From Candidatus Nanoarchaeia archaeon (GTDB lineage: Archaea; Nanobdellota; Nanobdellia; Woesearchaeales; JACPBV01), in NCBI GenBank assembly GCA_028279655.1, contig JANQNH010000006.1, positions 1 through 64,000 of the forward strand: a DNA stretch of 64,000 nt. Direction: 5' to 3'. The position numbers and the translations under genes were made by a program. Below are positions 18,374 to 27,156 of the stretch, piece by piece (positions within the stretch are counted from its first letter, which is position 1; each line of letters starts with the position of its first letter). The notes beneath the pieces were generated by a model. It saw only the letters and a program-made list of their open reading frames with translations, did no database searches and was not told the DNA's origin.

Positions 18374-18931
18374 CTATTCCTCTAACCTTGAATAATCCGC
18401 TCTCTTCAGCTTCATATCAACTCTCTTACCGCCTAACTTAACAATCCTCCCAGGAGCCCCTACAACACTGCAGTTCGAAGGGATATCTCTGTTTATCACA
18501 ACAGCCTCAGCCCCAATTTTAACATTATCACCCACCTTTATAGGACCAAGCAAAGTAGCCCCTGTCCCAACAAGTACATTATCTCCAAGAGTGGGATGCC
18601 TCTTCTCTTTATGATGGCCTGTTCCCCCTAAACTGACATTATGGAACAGCACACAATCCTCTCCTATCTCAGCCGTTTCACCAATAACAACCCCCATTCC
18701 ATGGTCTATAAACAATCCTCTGCCGATCTTAGCCCCAGGATGTATCTCAATACCTGTCAAAAAACGGACAATCTGGCTCACCAGCCTTGGTAAGAAGGGA
18801 ACCTTAACCCTATACAAAGGATGAGCCACATATCTATGTACAACTATTGCATGCCAGCATGGATAGAGCAGAAACTCTATACCCTTTGCCGCTGGATCAT
18901 TTTTGTATATTGCCTTGATATCATCAAACAT
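18374..18931 (-). CDS. cysE: Serine O-acetyltransferase
   Basis: Makes O-acetylserine from serine and acetyl-CoA, the committed step to cysteine. The C-terminal half is a left-handed beta-helix of hexapeptide repeats (GIEIHPGAKIGRGLFIDHG, VIGETAEIGEDCVLFHNVSL, GGTGHHKEKRHPTLGDNVLV), typical of the short EpsC/CysE form. I place the start at MFDDIK, because GGTG lies 6 nt before that ATG, the spacing seen for other led genes here; an upstream ATG at 18946 is possible. It lies 31 bp downstream of tRNA-Cys on the same strand, so co-transcription is likely. Confidence 0.9.
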   Translation of the reverse strand: MFDDIKAIYKNDPAAKGIEFLLYPCWHAIVVHRYVAHPLYRVKVPFLPRLVSQIVRFLTGIEIHPGAKIGRGLFIDHGMGVVIGETAEIGEDCVLFHNVSLGGTGHHKEKRHPTLGDNVLVGTGATLLGPIKVGDNVKIGAEAVVINRDIPSNCSVVGAPGRIVKLGGKRVDMKLKRADYSRLEE

Positions 18932-18962
18932 ATTCATCACCATCATATATTATTTATTAGAA

Positions 18963-19035
18963 AGGGAGCAGAGGGATTTGAACCCCCGAATATCCGCTCT
19001 GCAGGCGGACGCCTTAGCCACTTGGCCATGCTCCC
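18963..19035 (-). tRNA. tRNA-Cys (anticodon GCA)
   Basis: Minus-strand cloverleaf: acceptor GGGAGCA pairs with TGCTCCC; D arm GCCAAGTGGCTAAGGC; anticodon stem TCCGC/GCGGA with loop carrying GCA; T arm GGGGGTTCAAATCCC. The discriminator base is T (U73), the identity element of tRNA-Cys. No CCA encoded and no intron. Confidence 0.96.
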
Positions 19036-19136
19036 GGATTTAAGACTAAAACAATGAAAGAATTCAACAGCAACAAATACTATTTACCATCATATTGATA
19101 TAGAAGAATAAAGAACCATATTTAAATATTACTCTT

Positions 19137-19721
19137 TTAGGCTATTTTTTCACTCCCTTTCCACAAATAAGGAAATAGAGCAATAGCACCAATTATCTTA
19201 ATAAGATCCCCAATCAAAAAAGGAACAACACCAACCATCATTATCTTCAACCAAGTAAACTCAGGAAAATAAAGCCTTAGTCCAATAACACCAAAAAGAT
19301 ATATCAAAAGACTACCGCCAACCATACAAAGCAAAACCGATTTCTTGTCCCTTCCATAGCCTTTCTCTATCATATATCCTACAGCAAACACAGTCACCAA
19401 AAATCCAACCATATAACCTCCAGTAGGTCCCATAAGCACACTAATACCTGAGGCTCCTCCAGAAAACACACCAAACCCAATGATGCCTGCTAGAATATAG
19501 GCAAAGATACTCAACAATCCTTTCCTGGATCCAAAAAAGAAAGCAATGGCAAAAACACCAAAGGTCTGCATCGTTATAGGCACAGGCCAGAGAGGAATCC
19601 GTATATTAGCCATAAAACCTAAAAAAACAACACTAAGAAGAACCATAGATATATCCAAAAATACATTCTTGGAATTAAAGTAAAGCTCATATAATGTTTT
19701 GTTCTCTACTGCTGCTTCCAT
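19137..19721 (-). CDS. bioY: BioY-type biotin transporter (ECF S component)
   Basis: A 194-aa membrane protein with about six hydrophobic segments and BioY signatures: PVPITMQTFGVFAIAF, LAGIIGFGVFSGG and LMGPTGGYMVGF. BioY binds biotin in the membrane and can work alone or with an ECF energising module; no EcfA or EcfT gene is in the window. A TATA-like TTTAAAAATAAAG lies upstream on the minus strand. Confidence 0.9.
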   Translation of the reverse strand: MEAAVENKTLYELYFNSKNVFLDISMVLLSVVFLGFMANIRIPLWPVPITMQTFGVFAIAFFFGSRKGLLSIFAYILAGIIGFGVFSGGASGISVLMGPTGGYMVGFLVTVFAVGYMIEKGYGRDKKSVLLCMVGGSLLIYLFGVIGLRLYFPEFTWLKIMMVGVVPFLIGDLIKIIGAIALFPYLWKGSEKIA

Positions 19722-19778
19722 CTATATTATATAGTTAGGTCTTTATTTTTAAACCTTTTGCCAATAAACGACTTACTA

Positions 19779-19909
19779 AGAAAAACCAACAACATGGGTG
19801 AAAACATGAGTGTAGGGGGAAAAACCATACAAGGTGTGGTTTTTTCCTTTACTCATAGGGCGTGCGAAGCACGACCGTGTTTGAACCCTATGTTGTTGTT
19901 GGTTTTTCT
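19779..19909 (-). repeat. Cloverleaf repeat, copy A
   Basis: Read on the minus strand: outer arm (AGAAAAACCAACAACAACAT), conserved block GGGTTCAAACACGGTCGTGC, a small hairpin CGTGC-ttc-GCACG, a long imperfect hairpin closed by ATGAGT/ACTCAT, then GTTTTCACCC and the complementary outer arm. The outer stem is about 16 bp. Homologous to copies at 28762-28895 and 41325-41503, but the arm sequences differ. It lies between divergently transcribed bioY and the membrane-protein gene. Confidence 0.75.
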
Positions 19910-20002
19910 GAGTTAATAAATAAAAAGATATTTTATTTAAGGCATCACTTAACTTTTCAGTAAACTATATAAATAACCCACATATCCGGATATTTGATAC
20001 AA

Positions 20003-20296
20003 ATGGGATGTTACATTGTTCCGACAACAGCCGCAATTATGCATTTCTTCATGAGAAAGAGATATCCTTCCTTTAGGGGGAGATATAACCTTTGGCTGAA
20101 CCAATTGTTGTTAGGTGGGGCATTATTTGGGGTAGTGGACCATTGGTGGAACAAAGAATTATTCCTTTTCGGAGAACATCTCTTATTGGATCTAACCTTA
20201 GGAGTGACAATAACATTAACGATCTTCATCGTGTGGAGTTTTCTAGTTATATCAGATAAACTTTCCAAAAAACATACCATAACCACAAGATCATGA
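20003..20296 (+). CDS. Small membrane protein beside the hydrogenase protease gene
   Basis: About 97 aa with two or three hydrophobic segments (GCYIVPTTAAIMHFF; LWLNQLLLGGALFGVVDHWW; LTLGVTITLTIFIVWSFLVI). Family not recognised. A TATA-like TATAAATA at about 19966-19973 favours the ATG at 20003 over an in-frame TTG at 19994. Its stop overlaps the next gene's ATG by 4 nt (ATGA), so the two are translationally coupled and the product may take part in hydrogenase assembly or membrane association (inference). Confidence 0.6.
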   Translation: MGCYIVPTTAAIMHFFMRKRYPSFRGRYNLWLNQLLLGGALFGVVDHWWNKELFLFGEHLLLDLTLGVTITLTIFIVWSFLVISDKLSKKHTITTRS

Positions 20297-20661
20297 ATAT
20301 ATATTGTTTTGGAAACGAGTTCTTAGAAGAAGATTCATTAGCTAAAGAGATAGTTAATGAAATACACCTTAAAGACGTAAGCTTCATAAAATGCAACTCC
20401 CCAGAAGAACTTTTTCAGGAAAAGGATCAGATAAACATACTGGATGTTGTTGAAGGAATAGAAAAGACGATCCTGATCAAAGACCTGGACCAACTAAAAG
20501 AGAACAACGTCCTCTCCTTGCACGATTTCGACCTGAGCTTCTTCCTGAAACTGATGAAAGAGGCAAAACAGATAAGGAATGTAAAGATAATAGGCATTCC
20601 TATGAAAGGAGACAGAGAAAAGATAAGGCTAGACATAATAAGCAAGATAAAAGAACTCTAG
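20293..20661 (+). CDS. Hydrogenase maturation protease, short HycI/HyaD-like (M52)
   Basis: A 122-aa protein starting IYCFGNEFLEEDSLAKEIV, the GN.....D/E pattern of M52 proteases that bind nickel and trim the large-subunit C-terminus, then ILDVVEGIEKTILIKDLDQL and HDFDLSFFLKLM (the second acidic and His/Asp positions). Shorter and more divergent than bacterial HycI. Its presumed substrate is the alpha subunit at 21124-22401, which ends with a 7-residue tail after DPCFSCATH. Confidence 0.7.
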   Translation: MNIYCFGNEFLEEDSLAKEIVNEIHLKDVSFIKCNSPEELFQEKDQINILDVVEGIEKTILIKDLDQLKENNVLSLHDFDLSFFLKLMKEAKQIRNVKIIGIPMKGDREKIRLDIISKIKEL

Positions 20662-21056
20662 ACATGATACTTGATCTTATCGTTCCTCAGTTGGTTGTGT
20701 ATGTCCTCTTCTGTTGCCTTTATCAATCCGACAACATCCTCTGTCAATCCTCCAAAATGTTCATCAATTGCCCTTTCTTTGAAGGATAGGATATCCTCAA
20801 ACACCTTTGAAACCCCTTCATACTCATCTATTGGGGTCAATGCTAGGTTATTGGAAAAATCCGCACATGGAGGACAGATCATCGGCTTGTTTCTTGCTAT
20901 ATGCCTCTTATGTTTTGAGTCCATATCCTTAAGTGCTTCAACGAGAATTCTAACGCTTTTGAGGTCATGTTCTTTCAAAAGTCGATTATAATAAGACAAA
21001 ACGCTCTTCTTATAAGCAACATACCTCTCCAATATCTCAGGAGATAACACGCCCAT
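20658..21056 (-). CDS. Uncharacterised 132-aa helical protein with CPPC
   Basis: Not recognised. Predominantly helical and charged, with a single NKPMICPPCADFSNNLAL segment that might bind metal or form a disulfide. It converges on the protease gene with a 4-bp overlap and lies just upstream of (and on the same strand as) nothing recognised; the next gene leftwards is on the other strand. A hydrogenase-locus role is only suggested by position. Confidence 0.6.
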   Translation of the reverse strand: MGVLSPEILERYVAYKKSVLSYYNRLLKEHDLKSVRILVEALKDMDSKHKRHIARNKPMICPPCADFSNNLALTPIDEYEGVSKVFEDILSFKERAIDEHFGGLTEDVVGLIKATEEDIHNQLRNDKIKYHV

Positions 21057-21123
21057 CTTATTATAGATGCTTTACATATATTAAATATTTATGTTATTAT
21101 TGTAACAAATTATTATTATACCT

Positions 21124-22401
21124 TCAGTGCCATCTAACCTTAAGGAAATGTGTTGCACACGAAAAGCAAGGATCATAGCTTCTTATAAGCTTCTCGATCT
21201 CAAGAACCATCTCTTCCTTCTTCTTCCCTGAATCAAGCATAATCTGTACATACTTAGCGATATCATCCTGTATGTTACGAAGCATCTGTGTCGTAGGTGC
21301 AATAACATTGGCAAACTTGATCTTCCCCTTGTCATCAATCTTATATTCATGCCATACAACCCCTCTTGGAGCCTCATTTCCAGCAATGCCGTGGCTTTCT
21401 TTAACCTTAAACTTAGCAATATCTTCAGGTCTCACCTTAAAATCGTTCAATATATTTATTGTATCTTCCCAATAATGTATAAGCTCAACTGCCTGTGCAA
21501 GATTGTTCTTAAAAGGGTTAAAACAAGGAACATTAAATCCGATCTCTTTGCAGAAGTTCTTAGCTTTATCACTCAACAGATCAAAATTATTATTTACCCT
21601 TGCAAGGGCCCCAACATAATAAGACTTCCCTTCCTTAACCACAAAATTGCAGTTAGAGTGTGGTTCATGGTATTCCTCAATGACATCCAGGTAATCCTTC
21701 TGTTTGAATATCTCATCTCCAACCTTTACATCTCCATAAGATACTGCATATTTCTTCTTTCTATTTAAAGAGAAGAACTGTGTATCAGAATCAAGTGATG
21801 GAAAATCTAAGGAAGCGATTAACTTTGCAGTTTCAAATACATCTTCTTTTGCATCTGTAAGTCGTTTCCTGAAATCATCAAGCTCTTCTTGTTTAGGTAA
21901 CTTAGTAAAACCACCAACAGTAGTGGAAAGCTGGTGCATGACTCTTCCAGAAACTGCAGTAACCATATCATTCCCTATCTTGATAAGTCTTAAGGCCCTT
22001 TTGATCTCTTTCCCAAACTTTGGAGCCATCTGTATGGCAGATTCATAGCCAAGATAGTCCGGCAGTGCAAGGAAATAAAGATGGGCTGCATGGCTCCTTA
22101 TCCTCTCTCCGATGGTCTGGAGTTCCCTCAATGTTATTGTCTGCTCACTCGCTTTTACACCGAATGCGTTCTCAAGCGCCATTACAGACACAACACCATG
22201 TGCTGAAGAGCATATCCCACATATCCTTGAGGTGATCTCTGGAGCATCATTCCATGCCCTTCCTTTTAACAACCCCTGAAAATATCTGGAACCCTCAACA
22301 GAACCCAATTCGCATCTTATTAATTTTCCTTTATCTACTTCTAGGTCTAGTCTTGCATGACCCTCTATCTTTGTTATATGGTTTAATGTAATTTTTCCCA
22401 T
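21124..22401 (-). CDS. hydA: NiFe hydrogenase large (alpha) subunit, group 3b sulfhydrogenase type
   Basis: A 425-aa catalytic subunit of a cytosolic H2:NAD(P)/sulfur hydrogenase. The NiFe site ligands are visible as RICGICSSAHG (Cys61, Cys64) and DPCFSCATH (Cys412, Cys415), followed by a 7-residue tail after His418 that would be removed by the maturation protease. Last gene of a four-gene minus-strand operon in the order beta-gamma-delta-alpha, the order of Pyrococcus hydBGDA; its start overlaps the delta gene by 19 nt. Group 3b is inferred from the partner subunits. Confidence 0.92.
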   Translation of the reverse strand: MGKITLNHITKIEGHARLDLEVDKGKLIRCELGSVEGSRYFQGLLKGRAWNDAPEITSRICGICSSAHGVVSVMALENAFGVKASEQTITLRELQTIGERIRSHAAHLYFLALPDYLGYESAIQMAPKFGKEIKRALRLIKIGNDMVTAVSGRVMHQLSTTVGGFTKLPKQEELDDFRKRLTDAKEDVFETAKLIASLDFPSLDSDTQFFSLNRKKKYAVSYGDVKVGDEIFKQKDYLDVIEEYHEPHSNCNFVVKEGKSYYVGALARVNNNFDLLSDKAKNFCKEIGFNVPCFNPFKNNLAQAVELIHYWEDTINILNDFKVRPEDIAKFKVKESHGIAGNEAPRGVVWHEYKIDDKGKIKFANVIAPTTQMLRNIQDDIAKYVQIMLDSGKKKEEMVLEIEKLIRSYDPCFSCATHFLKVRWH

Positions 22402-23165
22402 TTTGTTCCCTTCAGTTTCTCGTTTATTTCAATACCTGCAAAGGTCTCCATATGCTTCTTTACCATCACAGGATCTATCCCTTTTTCCTTCATTAATTTG
22501 AAGTAATCCTCAAAACTAGCATCATCAATTAACCCCCTGCAACCATAACATTCAAGTCCACTGGTGGGGCACACAGCTCTACACCCGCCCTTAATTAGTG
22601 GCCCTAAGCAGATCTTATCATGGTCAAGCAGACACCCGTTCTCATTCAATTTGCACTCCCTGCATACAGGATCCTGATAATTATAGAAGGTCTTTCCAAG
22701 CAGGATCTCTTTGATGAATCTCTTTACCTCTTCTCTGTCAGGTGGGCACCCAGAAACACAATACTCTACATTGATATGCTTGATGATAGGGGAAGGCTCT
22801 CCAAAATCCTTTTGCTTTTCGTTCTTCTTATCATACTTTAGGTATTCGATATTCTTTTCATTAAAACTACGCAATGAAGGGATATTGCCATGGCATGCAC
22901 AGGTTCCAAGTGCAACAACAACCTTCGACCTTTCACGTAATCTCTTGACCATCTCCAGATCTTCCTTACTTACAACAGCTCCCTCGATAAAGGCTATATC
23001 CAATGGACCGTCATACTTCTCTCCCATTATGAACCTGAATTCCTTTATGTCAACAGCATTTATTATGTCTAGTATCTCATCTTCATTGAAGATCACACTA
23101 AGCAAACATCCCTGACATCCTGTTATGTCATAAAATCCTACCTTTGGTTTAGCCATTTCAGTCAT
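22383..23165 (-). CDS. hydD: NiFe hydrogenase small (delta) subunit
   Basis: A 260-aa electron-transfer subunit carrying Fe-S clusters: proximal-cluster Cys in DITGCQGCLLSV, GTCACHGNIPS and YCVSGCPPD, then further Cys-rich stretches (CRECKLNENGC, GGCRAVCPTSGLECYGCRG) for additional clusters. It overlaps the gamma gene upstream by 8 nt and the alpha gene downstream by 19 nt, supporting a tight operon. No Tat signal, consistent with a cytosolic enzyme. Confidence 0.92.
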   Translation of the reverse strand: MTEMAKPKVGFYDITGCQGCLLSVIFNEDEILDIINAVDIKEFRFIMGEKYDGPLDIAFIEGAVVSKEDLEMVKRLRERSKVVVALGTCACHGNIPSLRSFNEKNIEYLKYDKKNEKQKDFGEPSPIIKHINVEYCVSGCPPDREEVKRFIKEILLGKTFYNYQDPVCRECKLNENGCLLDHDKICLGPLIKGGCRAVCPTSGLECYGCRGLIDDASFEDYFKLMKEKGIDPVMVKKHMETFAGIEINEKLKGTKWEKLH

Positions 23166-23979
23166 CCTTATAATCCTTTAGTTCGTCATATCGGAATACT
23201 GCCCCGTCCAGACAGGTATATTTTCCATGGATCATACATCTGCCGCATTTACCTATGCCGCAATACATAAGCCTCTCAGCACTGATATATATCTGTTTTT
23301 CATCAAAGCCCTTATCTATAAGGATCTCAGCCACCTTCTCTATCATTATTGGAGGTCCACATATGAAAACGATTGCGTCTTTGTTGTCTCCTACAACTTC
23401 CTTTACCCTCTCTGTGACAAATCCTTGTTTTCCCCCATATATTGTCTTGCCTTCAACACGGTCAAAGTTGATATACATACTGAATTCATCTTTCCAGACA
23501 TCAAGCCTTTTTCTGAACAATACATCCTCAGGAGTTCTAAACCCAAAAAACAAAGATACCTCTCCAAAATCCCCCCTATTGTTTGAGATATATTCCACAG
23601 ATCCTTTCAATGGAGCAACCCCGCTTCCTCCTCCGATGATTATCATATTATGGCTCTTGAACTTATCCATAGGGTAGGCCCTCCCATACGGTCCTCTGAC
23701 AAGGAGCTTATCCCCTTTCTTGATCTTTGATAAGAATCTGGTCATATTCCCTACTTCTCTGATATTCAATTCAACATAATTATCTGAATGTGAACATATC
23801 GATATAGGTGCTTCCCCAATACCTGGCAGAGAACAAAAGACAAACTGGCCAGGCTCATGTTTAAGCTTCCATCCTAATTTGATGGTAAAAGTATCATTAG
23901 TCTCTCTATGATAATCTATAACCTCTACTAGCTTAGGCTTATAAGGTGACTTTTTTATTATCTCTTCTTTTGTAGTCAT
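23158..23979 (-). CDS. hydG: Hydrogenase gamma subunit (FAD/NAD(P)-binding, 2Fe-2S)
   Basis: Ferredoxin-NADP-reductase-like subunit that passes electrons between the Fe-S chain and NAD(P)H. Visible: FAD-binding (RGPYGRAYPMD), nucleotide-binding GGGSGVAPLKGSVEYI, FICGPPIMI, and a C-terminal 2Fe-2S Cys set MYCGIGKCGRCMIHGKYTC. I start it at MTTKEEIIKK (23979), where TAATG joins it to the beta gene stop; the frame extends 20 codons further upstream, but those overlap hydB. Confidence 0.9.
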   Translation of the reverse strand: MTTKEEIIKKSPYKPKLVEVIDYHRETNDTFTIKLGWKLKHEPGQFVFCSLPGIGEAPISICSHSDNYVELNIREVGNMTRFLSKIKKGDKLLVRGPYGRAYPMDKFKSHNMIIIGGGSGVAPLKGSVEYISNNRGDFGEVSLFFGFRTPEDVLFRKRLDVWKDEFSMYINFDRVEGKTIYGGKQGFVTERVKEVVGDNKDAIVFICGPPIMIEKVAEILIDKGFDEKQIYISAERLMYCGIGKCGRCMIHGKYTCLDGAVFRYDELKDYKDD

Positions 23980-24959
23980 TATTTCATCTCGTTTATTATC
24001 TTTACCCAATCGATCCTTGCAGGACATCCTTCTATGCACCTTCCGCAGCCAGTGCAGAATACCTCTTCATGCCTATCTTTGAAATATTGTATCTGGTGGT
24101 ATATCCTATGCTTGAATCGTGCTAATTTCTCATTTCTAAAGACATGATCTCCAGCAACCCTTGTGAAATGTCTCAACTGGCAGGAAGCAGGTTTCCTCAC
24201 TCTTTTCCCTGTCTTAAGGTCAAAGTTAACCTCATCCTCAATGGTAAAACAATGGCAGTTAGGGCATAAAAGGGTGCATGCTCCGCACCCAACGCAAAGA
24301 TCAGAACCTTTCTTCCATGAATCATCATCATAATTATCTTTTATATCAAGCGTATCAAGTTTTTTCTTGTTCCTTATCTTCCTGTCTTCCTCGGTTATTA
24401 TCTTATCCTTCTTCTTAAAAACCCCAGAGAATTTCTTTATGAACTCCTCCCCTTTCTTCGTACCAACCTCAACAGCATACTCCTTCCCCTTATCATAGAA
24501 CATCAGGTCAAAGAAATCCTTCAGTTCAACTGAATTACAGAAGCAATAATCATCCCCTTCATTGCAATGCAGCCCTATCAAAAATGAAGCATCCCTTCTT
24601 GCTTTATAGAAAGGATCCTCATTCTCATCCAAAAAAACCATGTCCTGGTGCATTATACCGTTAAGGTCGCATCTCCTCAACCCAAAAAACACCTTCTTTT
24701 TCAGCTCTATCTTTGGATCTATGATCTTATCACCGTCAAACTCAAATAATGTCTCCTTCGGATCAAAGAAATATCCTTTGACAGGAAAATACGTCTTTTT
24801 CTCCAGAAATAGTTCATCAGGGGATACAATCTTTCTAAAGAGGCTCTTTCTCCTTAGCTTTGATTTGTCTCCTTCAACAGGTCCGATAAGATCGTATTTC
24901 TCTATGACTTTTCTTAAAAATCCTTCAAAATCCCCCTTATCTATTGTAAACTGAACCAT
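23979..24959 (-). CDS. hydB: Hydrogenase beta subunit (4Fe-4S)
   Basis: Electron-transfer subunit with two 4Fe-4S motifs near the C-terminus: CVGCGACTLLCPNCHCF and CTGCGRCIEGCPARID. First gene of the hydBGDA operon. The start at MVQFTIDKGD (24959) sits about 25 nt from a TATA-like TTTAAAAAG on the minus strand, predicting a leaderless message; the frame stays open to an ATG at 25013, giving 18 extra residues that would overlap the promoter. Confidence 0.88.
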   Translation of the reverse strand: MVQFTIDKGDFEGFLRKVIEKYDLIGPVEGDKSKLRRKSLFRKIVSPDELFLEKKTYFPVKGYFFDPKETLFEFDGDKIIDPKIELKKKVFFGLRRCDLNGIMHQDMVFLDENEDPFYKARRDASFLIGLHCNEGDDYCFCNSVELKDFFDLMFYDKGKEYAVEVGTKKGEEFIKKFSGVFKKKDKIITEEDRKIRNKKKLDTLDIKDNYDDDSWKKGSDLCVGCGACTLLCPNCHCFTIEDEVNFDLKTGKRVRKPASCQLRHFTRVAGDHVFRNEKLARFKHRIYHQIQYFKDRHEEVFCTGCGRCIEGCPARIDWVKIINEMK

Positions 24960-24977
24960 AATCATTTGGAAAAGAAG

Positions 24978-25034
24978 ACTCTTTTTAAACATTTCGATAT
25001 GTCCTTTAACCATTATGATACAAAAATTTATAAA
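24978..25034. promoter_or_regulatory. Divergent promoter pair, hydB / DMT transporter
   Basis: Minus strand: a TTTAAAAAG box at about 24980-24990 for hydB. Plus strand: TTTATAAA at 25027-25034 for the transporter starting at 25057. The two boxes are about 45 bp apart and both predict leaderless starts. Confidence 0.55.
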
Positions 25035-25056
25035 CTACCCTTATTTCCGTTTTTTT

Positions 25057-25959
25057 ATGAAAAACAGAGGAATAACCCTAATATTGTTCACAGCAATAAT
25101 CTCAGGATTCTCCATATTTATCAATAGATTTGGAGTAAAGGGCATAGACTCGACCCTATTCACCTTTACAAAAAACCTTATTGTAGCCTTATTACTATTG
25201 GCAATAATCCTTGGTTTCAGCGAATATAGGAACATAAAAAGGCTAAGCAAAAAACAATGGGGTTCCTTAATGACAGTTGGCCTAATAGGTGGCTCGATAC
25301 CTTTTGTATTGTTCTTTAAAGGATTACAGCTTACAAACGGAGCAATAGGAAGCTTCATCCACAAGACAATGTTCGTCTTTGTAGCCATCCTATCGACATT
25401 GTTCCTTAGGGAAAAACTTAACAAGAAGGTTTTTATCCCGGCAATCCTGCTTTTAGCAGGTAACTTCCTTCTCTTACGAATTACAAATTTACAATATAGC
25501 CTTGGTGCATTATTTGTCCTGATAGCAACTCTATTCTGGAGTGCAGAAACCATAATCTCCAAGCGCCTACTGAAGACAATAGAGCCAAAAGTATTGGCAT
25601 TCGGAAGGCTCTTCTTTGGATGTATCTTTATACTGACCTATATGGCATTAACCAACAGAATACAGTTGATATCTCAACTTACCCTTCCTCATTTTAGCTG
25701 GATTCTTATAACAGTACCTTTCCTTTTATTATATGTAATAACATGGTACACCGGCCTAAGATACACAAAAGCAACAACCGCTACCTCGATACTCTTGCTA
25801 GGTAGCCCAATAACAATGCTTTTATCATATGTATTCCTAGGAACATCATTATCCATACTCCAGTCAATTGGTATGCTGCTCATAGTTATAGGAATAATAT
25901 CCATGGTTCTGCTTCTAGAAAGAAAACCTCAATCAGAACCTACTATCTCTATGGCATAG
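25057..25959 (+). CDS. EamA/DMT-family transporter
   Basis: About 300 aa, ten hydrophobic helices in two EamA halves (first ISGFSIFINRFGVKGID...; second LFWSAETIISKRLLKTIEPK). Substrate not predictable. ATG at 25057 lies 23-30 nt after TTTATAAA, so I prefer it to the ATG at 25015. It points away from hydB and converges on the HypC-like gene, overlapping it by 31 bp. Confidence 0.85.
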   Translation: MKNRGITLILFTAIISGFSIFINRFGVKGIDSTLFTFTKNLIVALLLLAIILGFSEYRNIKRLSKKQWGSLMTVGLIGGSIPFVLFFKGLQLTNGAIGSFIHKTMFVFVAILSTLFLREKLNKKVFIPAILLLAGNFLLLRITNLQYSLGALFVLIATLFWSAETIISKRLLKTIEPKVLAFGRLFFGCIFILTYMALTNRIQLISQLTLPHFSWILITVPFLLLYVITWYTGLRYTKATTATSILLLGSPITMLLSYVFLGTSLSILQSIGMLLIVIGIISMVLLLERKPQSEPTISMA

Positions 25960-26408
25960 CCATAATGTATCGTTATTATATCTCCTATCTTTGCAGAAGG
26001 CACAAAACTATTCAGAACATCCCTTCTTTTGCCATTATATTCAACTGTCAGGACATCATCCTTCTTACCCTTAACAACCCCTTTCTCAACCTTTGACAGC
26101 TCTTTTAGCATCTTAGGAGCATTCCCGTACACCCCAACACCCTTCTCTATGACCTCATTATGATAGGAATAGAAGTACTCCTTTATTACCGAAATATCCC
26201 ATCTGTCTTTGCCCATCTTCTTGGCAAGCTCATCTATAAACTCAAAAGCCATGTGAAATATCTTCTCAAGTCTTTCACGAGAAACACCTTCCTCAGATAT
26301 AGCCGCCCTCTCCAACTCCTTCAGCTCAGAACTGTTTATCTCCCCTCTCTGTACGATAATATAAGCGCAAGGATAAGCATACCTAAGAAAAAAGTTCTCA
26401 ACCCTCAT
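25929..26408 (-). CDS. HypC-like domain protein of the hydrogenase locus
   Basis: About 159 aa. The C-terminal 50 residues (EKGVVKGKKDDVLTVEYNG, IGDIITIHYGYAIEIV) resemble the beta-barrel of HypC (VGDYVLVHAGFAI). The N-terminal part (NFFLRYAYPCAYIIVQRGEI and a helical region) is not part of HypC. It directly follows hypC with an 11-nt overlap. A second HypC paralogue or a dedicated assembly factor is likely, but the exact family is not recognised; the start could also be 26423. Confidence 0.6.
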   Translation of the reverse strand: MRVENFFLRYAYPCAYIIVQRGEINSSELKELERAAISEEGVSRERLEKIFHMAFEFIDELAKKMGKDRWDISVIKEYFYSYHNEVIEKGVGVYGNAPKMLKELSKVEKGVVKGKKDDVLTVEYNGKRRDVLNSFVPSAKIGDIITIHYGYAIEIVGSD

Positions 26409-26616
26409 TTTCCAATACATCATTCCATGTATTTATAGCCTCAATTGCCTCTTTTTCAGGAACCTTCTGTATGATCAGGTTGCTCTGGACAACAACATAA
26501 TCTCCTTCCTTAACCTCTTTGTTCAAAAGCCTGGCTTTACGCTTCTCTCCTTCATAATCAACTACAGCACCATCATTCTCTATCTTAACAACCTTCCCAG
26601 GAACAGCTAGACACAT
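26398..26616 (-). CDS. hypC: Hydrogenase assembly chaperone HypC
   Basis: A 72-aa HypC/HupF chaperone: MCLAVPGKVVKIENDGAVVD with the essential Cys2 that carries the Fe(CN)2CO group between HypD and the large subunit. Starts immediately after hypA. Other maturation genes (hypB, hypD, hypE, hypF) are not in the window. Confidence 0.93.
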   Translation of the reverse strand: MCLAVPGKVVKIENDGAVVDYEGEKRKARLLNKEVKEGDYVVVQSNLIIQKVPEKEAIEAINTWNDVLENEG

Positions 26617-26937
26617 CTACTCTACCTCTACTGACTTTAGTATTACCTTATCTCCTTCAATAACAACAGGCTGCTCTCCACAACTAGGACAAGCAATAAT
26701 CACAAGGTCATGCTGCCTCTCCACTATCTTAGGAACACCCTCATAGCCACAGTCACACTTTACCTTTGCTTCCTTCAAACTAACCTCAAAGTCAAAATCT
26801 GCTAGGTTCTTAAGTTGCTTCTCAAGATCCGATTTAGTAATATTTGCAATACTACCTACCTCTATAAATGCCTTCTTTACCTTCCCCTGTTTCCTTGCAG
26901 TGGCGATTATATCTCCTGCTATATGTATTCCATGCAT
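26617..26937 (-). CDS. hypA: Hydrogenase nickel chaperone HypA
   Basis: Delivers nickel to the large subunit. I start it at MHGIHIAGDI because HypA needs an N-terminal Met-His for nickel; an upstream in-frame ATG at 26961 would bury it. The usual third residue is Glu (MHE); here it is Gly. The zinc site is present as CDCGYEG and CPSCGEQP. First gene of hypA-hypC-HypC-like on the minus strand. Confidence 0.88.
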   Translation of the reverse strand: MHGIHIAGDIIATARKQGKVKKAFIEVGSIANITKSDLEKQLKNLADFDFEVSLKEAKVKCDCGYEGVPKIVERQHDLVIIACPSCGEQPVVIEGDKVILKSVEVE

Positions 26938-27156
26938 ATCATCCTGGGAATAGGCAGTCATTTTTAATTGTTTTGATTAGGTTGCAATGCTGCGCTACGT
27001 GCGTATATTTTTTTGGACCATCCAGCCAGGTACTTTCGCAACTCTATGTGTTTTGATTACACTTCGCTTGGAAGCATTTCCTACAACCCAAAAAACAGTA
27101 AAGTTTTAATAGCCCCTACTATTTGCTTAACTTGAACAAACAGGGGGATGATAAAT

